Assembly: GCF_963666145.1 (NCBI RefSeq)
Contig: NZ_OY762614.1
Location: 1,106,501 to 1,170,500, forward strand
DNA: 64,000 bases
Direction: 5' to 3'
Origin: an uncultured Desulfobacter sp.
GTDB lineage: Bacteria; Desulfobacterota; Desulfobacteria; Desulfobacterales; Desulfobacteraceae
The notes under the pieces were generated by a model. It saw only the letters and a list, made by a program, of their open reading frames with translations. It ran no database searches and was not told the origin of the DNA. The first letter of the stretch is position 1. Each line of letters begins with the position of its first letter. Both the position numbers and the translations under genes were made by a program. Of this stretch, positions 41,954-51,992 are shown one piece after another.

Positions 41954-44900
41954 TTATGGTTTCTTCTGGACCATGTAATACAACACCGGTACCGCCATCC
42001 TGGAAATCAGCAGAGAAGCAATCTCACCAAACATCAGCGAAATGGCAAGCCCCTGGAAAATCGGATCGGCCAGGATCACCGACGCGCCAACCACAACGGC
42101 CAGGGCCGTCAGCAGCATGGGCCTAAACCGGATGGCACCGGCTTCCACAACCGCTTCGGCCAGGGGCAGACCATGACTTCGGCGCAGTTCGATAAAATCC
42201 ACCAGAATAATGGAATTTCTCACCACAATCCCGGCACCGGCCATGAAGCCGATCATTGAGGTGGCGGTAAAAAAGGCACCCAACGCCCAGTGTGCCGGCA
42301 GGATACCGATCAAAGAGAACGGAATGGCCGCCATGACCACCATGGGCGTTATATAGCTTTTAAACCAGCCCACCATAAGCATATAAATGAGCACCATGAC
42401 CACGCAGAACGCCAGGCCTAGATCCCGGAACACCTCCAGGGTAATATGCCACTCTCCGTCCCATTTGATAGAGGGTTCGGCCTGGCTGAACGGCTGCTTT
42501 AAGTTGTAAACTGTCAGATGGTCCTGGGTTCCGCCAAAATCCTTGGCTGACAGCTGGGCAACGACTTTATTCATTCCAAGGATTGGGTAGACCGGACTTT
42601 CTGCGGCACCTGCCACATCGCCGGTTACGTAGATAACCGGCTTGAGATTCTTTCGATAGATGGGCTGGTCCACAGGAACCCGGCTCAGGGTCACAAGTTC
42701 CCGCAACGGCGTCAAGGCAGACGCGGGATTCCGGGGATTTCGCAATCCGATATTCAGGAGAGAATCGATCCGGGCGCGCTCGGATTTGGGCAGCTGAAAT
42801 ACAATATCTATTTCCTCCTTGTCCCGGGGCTGGTGGAACAGATCTACGGACAATCCGGACAATCCCATATTCACGGTTTTGGTTATGTCGCCTTCACTTA
42901 TACCGTGCAAGGCGGCTTTTTCCTTATCCACCGTGATAATGGTTTTTTCACGGTCATTTTCACGGTACCAGTCTATATCCACCACCCCATCGGTCTGGGC
43001 AAAAATCTCTTTGACCTTCTTTGCCAACGCCAGACGAGAGGCGTCGTTGGGCCCATAAACCTCGGCAACCAGGGTCTGGAGAACCGGCGGCCCGGGGGGG
43101 ACTTCGGCAACCGCGATGGTCGCCCCGTATTTTTTTGCGATGGCCGTCAGTGCCGGACGCACGTTTTTGGCGATTTCATGGCTTTGCCGGTCGCGATCCT
43201 TTTTGGAGGCCAAATTGACCTGAATATCTGCCACACTTGGCCCCGAACGCATGAAATAGTGGCGGACCAAGCCATTGAAATTGTACGGAGAGGCCGTACC
43301 TGCATAAATCTGATAATCGGTTACATCCGGTTCATGTTTTATCACCCGGGCCATCTCCATGGCTACCCGGGTGGTCTGCTCCAAAGTACCGCCTTCGGGC
43401 ATGTCCAGAATCACCTGGAATTCCGATTTATTGTCAAAGGGCAGCATCTTCACCTTAACCAGCCCCAGTACAACCATGGCACAGGAACCCAGCAGCATGG
43501 CGATGATGATGCAGAAAAACAGGATGCGCCAGCCGCCGTGGGAAAGCAATGGGTCCATGATATGATGATAAAACCGGGTAAACGGATCATCCGGGGCATG
43601 GTCCGGATCATGTCCCTTTTCCGCAGCTTGCGTATCTCCCGATACGGCCGCCTGTTTTCGTTTTAAAATATGGGTGGCGGCCCAGGGGGTAATGGTAAAC
43701 GCGATGATCAGGGAGAAGACCATGGCCGCAGACGCCCCCACCGGAATCGGCCGCATATACGGGCCCATGAGTCCGCCCACAAAAGCCATGGGTAAAATGG
43801 CCGCAATAACGGCCCATGTGGCCAGAATGGTTGGATTGCCCACTTCGCTCACCGCAATGATGGCAATCTCTTTAAAGGAACGGGAGCTATTTTCCGGCAA
43901 ACGCATATGCCTGACAATATTTTCCACCACCACAATGGCGTCGTCCACCAGAATACCGATGGAAAAGATCAGGGCAAACAAGGTAATCCGGTTCAAGGTG
44001 TAGCCGTGTAGATAAAACAGCAACAGGGTCAGCGCCAGGGTAGAAGGGATCGCCAGCATGACAATGATGGACTCCCGCCACCCAAGAAAAATCAAAATGA
44101 GTATGGCCACCCCGAATACGGCAATGGCCATGTGCAGCAGCAGTTCATTGGATTTTTCAGCCGCGGTTTCCCCATAATCCCGGGTGACGGTGACCTCCAC
44201 ATCGCCGGGGATCAGGCTGCCCTTAAGCTGATCGACCTTGTGTAACACCTGTTCCACCACATCAACGGCATTGGCCCCGGGCCGCTTGGCCAGGGAAATG
44301 GTGACCGCTGCCTCCGGATCATTGCGATCTTTGGTGCCGAACAGGACATAGGATTTGGGCTCTTCGGGTCCGTCAACAATTTTTGCCACCTGGTGCAGAT
44401 AAACCGGATTGCCGCTGTGGACACCGATGACGATATTGCCGATATCTTCGGCTGTTTCCAAGAACGTGCCGGTTTGAACAAGCATTTCCCGGTTATTTGC
44501 CTGGGTGTTGCCGGAAAAACACTGACGGTTGGCCTGGGTGAGATGATTAATCAGGTCAAAGGGTGTTAAATCTCTGGCTGCCAGTTGCAGCGGATCAAAC
44601 AGCACACGCACCTGGCGGCGGGTTCCACCAATCAATTTAGTCTCAGAGACCTCAAAGATGGATTTTATCTCATCGTCCACCTGGGCCGCCAGCCGTCGCA
44701 GCATAAAATGGTCATAGGTTTTGGAATGAAAGGTCAGTGCCAGAATCGGCACATCATCAATGGTGTGCGGCTTGATCAAGGGCTGGGAAACGCCGTGGGG
44801 AATCCGGTCAAAATTGGTTTGCAGCTTCTGGTTCAGCCGCACAATGGAAGTTTCCAGATCCTCACCCACATAAAATCGGACAATCAGCATGCTCTGGCCG

Positions 44901-45196
44901 GGCATGGAGGTGGAATAGATATACTCCACACCGGGCAATTCATAGAGCAGCTTTTCCATGGGGATGCTTAACCGCTGTTCCACCTCCTTGGCACCGGCCC
45001 CGGGCATGGCCACCATGACGTCAATCATGGGCACCTTAATCTGGGGTTCCTCTTCCCTGGGCAGCATGGTAATGGCCATAAACCCGAGTAAAAGCGAGGC
45101 AAAAATACCGATCACTGTCAGTTTGGATTCAACAAAGGTGGCGGCCAACCGGCCGGCAAATCCTTGGTGTTCGGTTAACTTATCTGGTTCAGTCAT
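41954..45196 (-). CDS. RND efflux pump inner-membrane transporter (AcrB/MexB superfamily)
   Basis: The 1080-residue proton-driven exporter has the duplicated RND arrangement: an N-terminal helix, a large periplasmic porter domain (PGAGAKEVEQRLSIPMEK, GVEYIYSTSMPGQSMLIVRF), helices 2-6 with GILVDDAIVVVENIVRHMR (the helix-4 Asp pair for proton relay), then a second porter domain and helices 8-12. It belongs to the HAE family; sequence alone does not identify its cargo. It is the last gene of a tolC-MFP-RND operon and its start overlaps the MFP stop by eight bases. Together the three proteins form a tripartite pump across both membranes. Confidence 0.94.
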   Translation of the reverse strand: MTEPDKLTEHQGFAGRLAATFVESKLTVIGIFASLLLGFMAITMLPREEEPQIKVPMIDVMVAMPGAGAKEVEQRLSIPMEKLLYELPGVEYIYSTSMPGQSMLIVRFYVGEDLETSIVRLNQKLQTNFDRIPHGVSQPLIKPHTIDDVPILALTFHSKTYDHFMLRRLAAQVDDEIKSIFEVSETKLIGGTRRQVRVLFDPLQLAARDLTPFDLINHLTQANRQCFSGNTQANNREMLVQTGTFLETAEDIGNIVIGVHSGNPVYLHQVAKIVDGPEEPKSYVLFGTKDRNDPEAAVTISLAKRPGANAVDVVEQVLHKVDQLKGSLIPGDVEVTVTRDYGETAAEKSNELLLHMAIAVFGVAILILIFLGWRESIIVMLAIPSTLALTLLLFYLHGYTLNRITLFALIFSIGILVDDAIVVVENIVRHMRLPENSSRSFKEIAIIAVSEVGNPTILATWAVIAAILPMAFVGGLMGPYMRPIPVGASAAMVFSLIIAFTITPWAATHILKRKQAAVSGDTQAAEKGHDPDHAPDDPFTRFYHHIMDPLLSHGGWRILFFCIIIAMLLGSCAMVVLGLVKVKMLPFDNKSEFQVILDMPEGGTLEQTTRVAMEMARVIKHEPDVTDYQIYAGTASPYNFNGLVRHYFMRSGPSVADIQVNLASKKDRDRQSHEIAKNVRPALTAIAKKYGATIAVAEVPPGPPVLQTLVAEVYGPNDASRLALAKKVKEIFAQTDGVVDIDWYRENDREKTIITVDKEKAALHGISEGDITKTVNMGLSGLSVDLFHQPRDKEEIDIVFQLPKSERARIDSLLNIGLRNPRNPASALTPLRELVTLSRVPVDQPIYRKNLKPVIYVTGDVAGAAESPVYPILGMNKVVAQLSAKDFGGTQDHLTVYNLKQPFSQAEPSIKWDGEWHITLEVFRDLGLAFCVVMVLIYMLMVGWFKSYITPMVVMAAIPFSLIGILPAHWALGAFFTATSMIGFMAGAGIVVRNSIILVDFIELRRSHGLPLAEAVVEAGAIRFRPMLLTALAVVVGASVILADPIFQGLAISLMFGEIASLLISRMAVPVLYYMVQKKP

Positions 45197-46235
45197 GGGA
45201 TTTCTCTATCTGCGTTTTTATGGGCTGTCCGTCCACGAGATGTTCATTGTTTTCAACAATCACCGATTCACCGGGATTCAGGCCTGCCAGAATTTCCGTA
45301 AGACCGTCCTGGCGCATGCCGGTTCGCACCAGACGAAGATGGGCCTTGTTCTCTTCCGCCACAAAAACGCGTTCCATCTGCCCTTTGGGCAGCACTGTGC
45401 CGTCAGGCACAAACAAGGAGGTCTTGACCTGTCCGGGCAGCTTGACCCGGGCAAACTGCCCGGTGCGCAATTTCTCGTTGTACGGCAAATCTATGGTGAC
45501 CGGTGCGGTCCGGGAGACGGGATCGGCTGAAGGCGCCACTTCCGCCACCTTGCCGGCGATGGTCAGTCCGGCTGTTGCGATTGTGACCGTAAGACTCTGT
45601 TCAGGCCGGATCTGCAGTACCAGGCTTTCGGGGACGGCACAAACGGCCTGCAGTTTCTGATCATTTTCCATGCGCAGCAGCACTGTCCCGGGTGTGGCCA
45701 GATCGCCGGCATGTACACTTTTGGATGTAATCACGCCGGAAAAAGGAGCAGAGATGGACGCATAACCGAGCATGGTCCGTGCTTCCTGGACAGCCGCGTT
45801 GGCCACGGCATACTGATCCTGCATGGATTTGACGGTTTCAGCCGTGGTGGCATGTTTTTTTAAAAGATTGCGTTCCCGGGAAAGATTGCGCCCCGCCTGA
45901 TTAAGCCGGGCCTGGGCCTGATTGAGCTGGGCTGCGATCTCCCGGGCACTGATTTCAACCAGCAGATCGCCTTTGGTTACCCGGGACCCTAACACCACGG
46001 GCACGTCGGTCACCACTCCGGTTACTTTTGCGGCAATGGCCGCACGATCAACCGCCTGCAGGGTTCCCACAACCTCAACAAGGGTGGGCACGGTTTGTTC
46101 AATTACTGTGGACGTCTGCACGGTTACAGCAGGCAGCGCCGGGGAAGCGTCCTGGGCTTGGGCACGGACACCCGGCAACAGGATCATCATCAAAACAAAC
46201 ATAAGATGCGTACGAATTTTCATTGAGATAACCAT
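45189..46235 (-). CDS. RND efflux periplasmic adaptor (membrane fusion protein)
   Basis: The 348-residue HlyD/AcrA-type adaptor has an N-terminal signal sequence (HLMFVLMMILLPGVRAQA). The lipoyl half-motif VTGVVTDVPVVLGSRVTKGDLL is paired with SAPFSGVITSKSVHAGDLATPG, with a short coiled-coil hairpin between them (AQLNQAQARLNQAGRNLSRE), a beta-barrel domain and a membrane-proximal domain ending in GESVIVENNEHLVDGQPI. It links the RND transporter to the TolC channel. It overlaps the transporter gene by eight bases and lies 26 bases after the tolC-like gene. Confidence 0.93.
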   Translation of the reverse strand: MVISMKIRTHLMFVLMMILLPGVRAQAQDASPALPAVTVQTSTVIEQTVPTLVEVVGTLQAVDRAAIAAKVTGVVTDVPVVLGSRVTKGDLLVEISAREIAAQLNQAQARLNQAGRNLSRERNLLKKHATTAETVKSMQDQYAVANAAVQEARTMLGYASISAPFSGVITSKSVHAGDLATPGTVLLRMENDQKLQAVCAVPESLVLQIRPEQSLTVTIATAGLTIAGKVAEVAPSADPVSRTAPVTIDLPYNEKLRTGQFARVKLPGQVKTSLFVPDGTVLPKGQMERVFVAEENKAHLRLVRTGMRQDGLTEILAGLNPGESVIVENNEHLVDGQPIKTQIEKSHD

Positions 46236-46261
46236 TTTTTTAAAATTATTGATCTTAAAAT

Positions 46262-47638
46262 TTAGTGATCAGTGTATTGCAATAAACCGCACGTACGCCT
46301 TAAATTGGCAACCGCGATACGATGTTCCGCATTCGCCATTGCGTGGCGCACCTGGGCTTCGGTCAGCCGATTTTCCGTATCAATCAATTCCGAAGAGAGC
46401 ACGAGCCCCGCTTTGAAGCGTTCCCTGAACAATCGGGCGGACTCTTTGGCGGAGGTCACCATTTTTTGGGTCACCCGGCACCGTTTGTCCGTCTGGTCAA
46501 GATTCAAAACCGCCTGCCGGACCTCCAGCCCATAGGCCAGTTCCATTTTACGAAGTTCGTCCTTTGTCTGGTCCAGTGCGATGTTGGCCTGCTGAACCCT
46601 GGCCTTTGTCTGATTGCCGTCAAACAAGTTCATATTGACACGGACGCCGGCCATCCATGAGTCGCCGGACCCGTCGCCCATTTCAAATCCCTTGTCCACC
46701 TGATAGGAGCCAAAGGCATCTGCCGTGGGATAGTAACCGCTTTTGGCCTGGCGAATGCCGGCCTCCCTTACCTGTATCAGGAACTGCATGGCTTTAATTT
46801 CCGACCGGTCTTTAAAATCCGGCTGAGTCGGCACAGGCTGTAGCGGCGTATTGGCAAGATCGATGTTCACCTGTTCTCCGGTCACCCCCAGCACATTCAA
46901 AAAGCCTTGCTGGGAAAGGGCAAAACCGTGCTGGGCCTGAATCAGATCTTCGCCGGCAAGGGCGTGTTGAACCTGCAGGTTCAACAGCTCTTGTTTGAGC
47001 ATATCCCCTTCTTCAAATCTGGCTTTAGCCACCCGTATTGAGGCCTCAATGGCCTGAACCGCGGCCTGTCTTGCACTGACATTTTCCCTGGCCTGGACAA
47101 TGTTGAAAAAAGATTTTACCACGGCAAAACCCAGGCTGCGCTTCACGGCTTCTTCCTGGAGCATGGCCGCTTTTTCCTGGGCACTGGCGGCTGCCACACC
47201 GGCCCGGCTTGCCCCGCCGTTGTATATCCGGTATGTCAGCTGCAGCATAAACTGAAGATCGTCGGTTTCACCCGGATCATTAAAATCAATACTATTGGTA
47301 AACACCCCCTGATTCAGAATGTTTCCAAACGAATACATGGGGTTGTTGGTGCGCGAATAGCCGCCCTGAAAACCCAATTGCGGATAAAAGGCTGCGTTGG
47401 CTTCTTGTATGGCGGCTGCGGATGCAGCAATTCGCTTTAAGGCTATCTGTGCATCTGGATTGTTCTTCAGGGCAAATTGAACCGCTTCGGGGCAAGTCCA
47501 GACCTCAGGCACACTGTCCTGGGCAAAAACTGCAGGCAAGTGCGACAAGGCGAAGCATAAACAAACTGACATCATTATACGTACCACATCTATCCCCAAC
47601 CATTTGGAACTTTTTTGATACCTAAAAACCCAGATCAT
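46262..47638 (-). CDS. TolC-family outer membrane channel
   Basis: The 458-residue outer membrane efflux protein has an N-terminal signal sequence (VRIMMSVCLCFALSHLPAVFAQ). Two repeats of the outer membrane factor fold follow, beginning EAVQFALKNNPDAQIALKRI, then long helices typical of the channel and LQLTYRIYNGGASRAGVAAAS and VNMNLFDGNQTKARVQQANI at the strand-helix junctions of each half. The start could be the ATG at 47638 or an ATG 63 or 66 bases downstream nearer the signal peptide core. First gene of the tripartite efflux operon; divergent from the APC-like permease. Confidence 0.92.
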   Translation of the reverse strand: MIWVFRYQKSSKWLGIDVVRIMMSVCLCFALSHLPAVFAQDSVPEVWTCPEAVQFALKNNPDAQIALKRIAASAAAIQEANAAFYPQLGFQGGYSRTNNPMYSFGNILNQGVFTNSIDFNDPGETDDLQFMLQLTYRIYNGGASRAGVAAASAQEKAAMLQEEAVKRSLGFAVVKSFFNIVQARENVSARQAAVQAIEASIRVAKARFEEGDMLKQELLNLQVQHALAGEDLIQAQHGFALSQQGFLNVLGVTGEQVNIDLANTPLQPVPTQPDFKDRSEIKAMQFLIQVREAGIRQAKSGYYPTADAFGSYQVDKGFEMGDGSGDSWMAGVRVNMNLFDGNQTKARVQQANIALDQTKDELRKMELAYGLEVRQAVLNLDQTDKRCRVTQKMVTSAKESARLFRERFKAGLVLSSELIDTENRLTEAQVRHAMANAEHRIAVANLRRTCGLLQYTDH

Positions 47639-47917
47639 ACCTTATGCCCAACTTATATTTGATACTGTATTAAAAGTGCATCACCCGATTTCATCTATTA
47701 TTTTGCTAAACTATTTTTCCTGACCTATAAATTGATTCCCATCTTAACCGAAGTCAGTCCAAAACTGGAGAAAAAACTTGAGAAAATGACTTGGTTACTA
47801 TAATTATTCCACCGGTAAGGGAGATAAATATCTACCCCAATGAATTAACTTTATTTCATAATATTCAAATTTTAAAGCTTTTAATACAGGCGTTATTAAA
47901 GTGATTGGATCTAAACC

Positions 47918-49129
47918 GTGTTGAATGGCATCATTATTATCATTGCTTTGATTTTAGGCTGTTATTTTGCCTTTTCCAAGCGACTGTCCCAATCTTTAAA
48001 TTGGAAAGCCACGGTCACCCCCCTGGCGTCTATCATGGGCAGTGGATTTTTAATCAGTGCACCGCTTCTGGCCGGGATCGTCGGCAACCTGGCCCTGGTA
48101 TGCATGGCGCTGCTCCTTGTGACGGCATACTTTGTGGGCGAAGCGATCCGGTTCAATATCCGTCATTTTGAACCCATTGAAAACCGGGGGCATGGTGTAG
48201 CGCAAAGAGTGGCATTTTTTTCCAGAATTGTTCTGACCTGTGCGTATTTCATATCCATCACCTATTACCTGCAATTGCTGTCAGCCTTTCTGCTTAACAG
48301 TTTTAATATTAAAAACGAAATTATGGCGAACTGCGTCACCACGGCATTGTTAGTGGTCATCGGCGGCATCGGCATGTGGCGGGGGCTAGATGAACTGGAA
48401 AAGGTTGAAAAATACGCCATTGCCTTGAATCTTGGCATGATCGGAGCGCTTTTAGCCAGCCTGGGCTTTTATAATGCTCAACTGGCCGCAGGCGGACTAT
48501 GGGCATTGCCCCGGATCTCATCGATCATCAATTTTCATGATTTAAGGGTGCTGCTCGGGCTTTTAATTGTTGTACAGGGATTTGAAACTTCCCGCTATCT
48601 GGGGCAGGAACATCCGGCAGAACAACGAATCCGCACCATGCGGGCGGCACAATTGATATCCACAGGCATCTATTTAACCTTCATTGCCCTGGCGACAATC
48701 CTGTTTCACAAAAATCTTGGATCGGATGTAACCGCAATCATAAGCATGTCAACGCCTGTGGCCTCGGTTCTGCCGATACTGCTTTCCGTTGCTGCCATTG
48801 GCAGCCAATTCAGTGCATCTGTGGCGGATACCTCAGGGGCCGGCGGACTCATCCAGGATATCCTCAAGGGCAGGATTTCCATACGCGTCACTTACTTTTT
48901 AATCATTATCATCACAGTGGCCCTGACCTGGACAACCAATGTCAATGAAATTATTGCCTATGCGTCACGGGCTTTTGCCCTTTATTACACCTTGCAATGC
49001 TGTGTTGCATGGATTGTTGCCCGGCAGAACCGTAACGGTCTGAACCGCTCAACACAACGCCTCTGGCTTTTTGGATCAATGGCATTAATCTGCCTTGGGG
49101 TGTTTATCCTTGGTATCCCATCAGGCTAA
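47918..49129 (+). CDS. APC-superfamily-like membrane protein
   Basis: The 403-residue protein has about 11 predicted membrane helices. Its first part (TVTPLASIMGSGFLISAPLLAG) resembles the unwound helix-1 GSG region of amino acid-polyamine-organocation transporters, and helix 6-like VVQGFETSRYLGQEHPAEQR matches the GFE...E segment of APC permeases. Substrate is not determinable. The start is uncertain: GTG 47918 is followed directly by TTG, and neither has a clear ribosome site. A terminator follows the stop, so the gene is monocistronic and convergent with clpB. Confidence 0.7.
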   Translation: MLNGIIIIIALILGCYFAFSKRLSQSLNWKATVTPLASIMGSGFLISAPLLAGIVGNLALVCMALLLVTAYFVGEAIRFNIRHFEPIENRGHGVAQRVAFFSRIVLTCAYFISITYYLQLLSAFLLNSFNIKNEIMANCVTTALLVVIGGIGMWRGLDELEKVEKYAIALNLGMIGALLASLGFYNAQLAAGGLWALPRISSIINFHDLRVLLGLLIVVQGFETSRYLGQEHPAEQRIRTMRAAQLISTGIYLTFIALATILFHKNLGSDVTAIISMSTPVASVLPILLSVAAIGSQFSASVADTSGAGGLIQDILKGRISIRVTYFLIIIITVALTWTTNVNEIIAYASRAFALYYTLQCCVAWIVARQNRNGLNRSTQRLWLFGSMALICLGVFILGIPSG

Positions 49130-49145
49130 CAATTAACCCGCAGAC

Positions 49146-49187
49146 AAAACCCCCGGGCCTGCAACAGTTGCAGACCCGGGGGTTTTT
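49146..49187. terminator. Bidirectional rho-independent terminator
   Basis: The stem AAAACCCCCGGG / CCCGGGGGTTTT has an inner stem CTGCAAC / GTTGCAG and is followed by a T-run in the plus direction and an A-run-derived T-run in the minus direction. It separates the permease from clpB. Confidence 0.92.
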
Positions 49188-49211
49188 ATCTTTCACATAC
49201 AGCCGCCAGGA

Positions 49212-51821
49212 CTATCCTGCAGCCTTCATATTTTTGGGACCATGGCCCGGCACAAGGCGGTCTTCCTCTTTGTCAAAACGGAAGTAGACCGTCTCGCCTT
49301 CCAGGTATTCCCCTTTGAGCAATGCCATGGACAGCGGGTTTTCAATTTCCTGCTGGATGACACGTTTGAGCGGCCGGGCGCCAAATCCGGGGTCATACCC
49401 CTTCCGGGCCACAAACTTCATGGCATCATCGTCCAGATGAACCGCCAGGTTCCTGCCGGCCAGCCGCCGGTTCAGGGCGGCAATCTGGATGGCGGCAATA
49501 TCCATGATGTGTTCACGTTCCAAAGCATGGAAGGTGATGATCTCATCAATACGGTTTAAGAACTCAGGCCTGAACGCGGCTTTAAGGGCCTGCTGTACCG
49601 CCTGTTCCACCTCATTGGTCATGCCGTCCTTGCCTGATTCCAGCAGAATCCTGGACCCGATATTGGATGTCATAATAATAATGGTGTTCCTGAAATCCAC
49701 GGTCCGGCCATGGCCGTCGGTCATACGCCCGTCATCCAGTGCCTGGAGCAGGATGTTAAACACATCCGGGTGTGCCTTTTCAATCTCGTCAAACAGGATC
49801 ACACTATAGGGTCTACGCCGCACCGCCTCGGTGAGGTATCCGCCCTGGTCATATCCCACATAACCGGGAGGGGCTCCGATGAGCCGGGCCACACTGTGCT
49901 TTTCCATGTACTCGGACATATCCAGCCGCACCATGGCATCCCTGGAGTCAAACATGAACTCAGCCAAAGACTTGGCAAGCTCGGTTTTACCCACGCCCGT
50001 GGGACCCATGAAAATAAAGGTTCCGATGGGCCGGTCTTCGGGCTGCAGGCCGGACCTGGCGCGCCGTACGGCATTGGAGACCGCATCAATTGCCTTTTCC
50101 TGGCCGATCACCCGTTTGGCAATGTGGGATTCCATGGTGATCAGTTTTTCCTGCTCACCCTGGAGCATCTTAGAAACGGGGATGCCGGTCCAGGTGGAGA
50201 CCACCTCGGCCACGTCCGCCTCTTCCACGTCTTCCTTGAGCATTTTGCAGGTTTTCTGCAGCGCCTCAAGAGCCTGTTTTTTCTCCTCAATTTTTCTGGT
50301 CAGCTCCGCAATGGTGCCATATCTGATCTGGGCCACCTTGGCAAGGTCACCGGCACGTTCGGCAAGCTGGGCTTCGGTCTGGAACCGGTCAATATCTTCC
50401 CGCATGGCCGAAATCTCCCGGATAATGGATTTCTCATTATCCCAGTGCAATTTCAAGGGCCGGATCTCCTCTTCCATAGCGGCAATGTTTTTCTCCAGAT
50501 GTTCAAGACGCTCTATAGAGGCTTTATCCTTCTCCTTGAGCAGGGCCTGGCGTTCAATGGCCGCCTGGGTAAGCCGGCGCTGGATCTCGTCAATGGCCCG
50601 GGGCATGGAGTCAATTTCGATCCTAAGCCTGGAGGCACACTCATCAATCAGATCGATGGCCTTGTCCGGTAAAAAACGGTCTGCAATATACCGGTGGGAC
50701 AGCGTGGCCGCCGCAACCAGGGCAGAATCCTTGATCCGGATGCCGTGGTGCACCTCATATTTTTCCTTTAGCCCCCTGAGGATGGAGATGGTGTCCTCCA
50801 CCGTGGGCTCTTTGGCCATTACCGGCTGGAAACGCCGCTCCAAAGCGGCATCCTTTTCTATATATTTTCTATACTCGTCCAGGGTGGTGGCGCCCACACA
50901 GCGCAGACTGCCACGGGCCAGGGCGGGTTTAAGCATATTGGAGGCATCCACGGATCCTTCGGCCGCACCGGCACCGACCACCGTATGAAGCTCATCGATG
51001 AAGAGAACGATCTCGCCTTCGGCCGCTTCTACCTCTTTTAATACCGCTTTAAGCCGGTCCTCAAATTCGCCCCTGAATTTTGCCCCGGCAAGCAACGCAC
51101 CGATATCCAGGGCAATAACTCTCCGGTCTTTCAAGGTTTCGGACACGTCGCCTTCCACAATTCGCTGGGCAAGACCTTCCACAATGGCAGTTTTACCCAC
51201 ACCCGGCTCGCCGATGAGCACAGGGTTGTTTTTCCGGCGCCGGGACAATACCTGAACAATCCGCCGGATCTCCTCATCCCGGCCGATAACGGGGTCCAGT
51301 TTTCCCTGGCGGGCCAACGCTGTCAGGTCTTTGCCGAATTTTTCCAAAGACTGGTATTTATCTTCGGGGTTCTGGTCGGTCACCCGCTGATTTCCCCGGA
51401 TGTCCTTGAGTACGGAAAGGATCACGTCCTTTGTAACACCTAAACTTGTCAGGATTTCTCCGGCTTTGTCTTTACCCTGGGTCAGGCTGATCAGGATGTG
51501 CTCAAGGCTGACATACTGATCCTTCATCTTGTCCGCTTCCTTAAAGGCAAGATCCAGCATCTTTCGCCCTGGTTCGGACAGATAGGGCTGACCGCCGGAT
51601 ACCTTGACCATGTTGTCCAGTGCAGAAGAAACACGCTGCACCACAGCACCGGGATCGACGCCTATTTTATTAAATATGGAGACAGCAATTCCCTGGTCGT
51701 CCGCCAGCATAGCCCCTAAAAAGTGGATGGGCTCAATGGCCTGCTGCCCCTTGTCAACCGCAAGCGTGTGTGCCTGCTGGAACAGTTCCTGGGATTTTAC
51801 CGTCAATTTATCAAAGTTCAT
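49212..51821 (-). CDS. clpB: ATP-dependent disaggregase ClpB
   Basis: The 869-residue Hsp100 chaperone has an N-terminal Clp repeat domain (FDKLTVKSQELFQQAHTLAV, ~1-150), a first AAA+ module with Walker A GEPGVGKTAIVEGLAQ, and a long coiled-coil middle domain (~400-530). The second AAA+ module has Walker A GPTGVGKTELAKSL and the sensor region FRPEFLNRIDEII. ClpB works with DnaK to solubilise heat-aggregated proteins. The middle domain distinguishes it from ClpA and ClpC. GGAG precedes the ATG, and an 11-bp hairpin sits in the leader (51845-51879). No dnaK or grpE is adjacent. Confidence 0.96.
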   Translation of the reverse strand: MNFDKLTVKSQELFQQAHTLAVDKGQQAIEPIHFLGAMLADDQGIAVSIFNKIGVDPGAVVQRVSSALDNMVKVSGGQPYLSEPGRKMLDLAFKEADKMKDQYVSLEHILISLTQGKDKAGEILTSLGVTKDVILSVLKDIRGNQRVTDQNPEDKYQSLEKFGKDLTALARQGKLDPVIGRDEEIRRIVQVLSRRRKNNPVLIGEPGVGKTAIVEGLAQRIVEGDVSETLKDRRVIALDIGALLAGAKFRGEFEDRLKAVLKEVEAAEGEIVLFIDELHTVVGAGAAEGSVDASNMLKPALARGSLRCVGATTLDEYRKYIEKDAALERRFQPVMAKEPTVEDTISILRGLKEKYEVHHGIRIKDSALVAAATLSHRYIADRFLPDKAIDLIDECASRLRIEIDSMPRAIDEIQRRLTQAAIERQALLKEKDKASIERLEHLEKNIAAMEEEIRPLKLHWDNEKSIIREISAMREDIDRFQTEAQLAERAGDLAKVAQIRYGTIAELTRKIEEKKQALEALQKTCKMLKEDVEEADVAEVVSTWTGIPVSKMLQGEQEKLITMESHIAKRVIGQEKAIDAVSNAVRRARSGLQPEDRPIGTFIFMGPTGVGKTELAKSLAEFMFDSRDAMVRLDMSEYMEKHSVARLIGAPPGYVGYDQGGYLTEAVRRRPYSVILFDEIEKAHPDVFNILLQALDDGRMTDGHGRTVDFRNTIIIMTSNIGSRILLESGKDGMTNEVEQAVQQALKAAFRPEFLNRIDEIITFHALEREHIMDIAAIQIAALNRRLAGRNLAVHLDDDAMKFVARKGYDPGFGARPLKRVIQQEIENPLSMALLKGEYLEGETVYFRFDKEEDRLVPGHGPKNMKAAG

Positions 51822-51844
51822 AATATATCTCCATTTTTTGGTTT

Positions 51845-51879
51845 TATTACTTTTTATTTTTTATGCACAAAAAGTAATA
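51845..51879 (-). promoter_or_regulatory. Hairpin in clpB 5' leader
   Basis: A perfect 11-bp A/U-rich stem TATTACTTTTT / AAAAAGTAATA with a 13-nt loop ends 24 bases upstream of the clpB start, just before its ribosome site. An RNA thermometer or attenuator role is possible, but the stem does not visibly sequester the GGAG. Confidence 0.45.
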
Positions 51880-51992
51880 CCGGTTTTATTCCCGTCAATA
51901 CCTGTTTCAAATAAACTTTATCCTTGCGGCAAAAAAATGATATGCTTTAACGAAACAAATACAAGTCCATCCCCAAATAAGGATAATCATTT

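Noticed and set aside
49879..50988. 369-residue plus-strand open frame opposite clpB
   Set aside because: Antisense to a highly conserved gene, low-complexity Ser/Arg composition, and no ribosome binding site.
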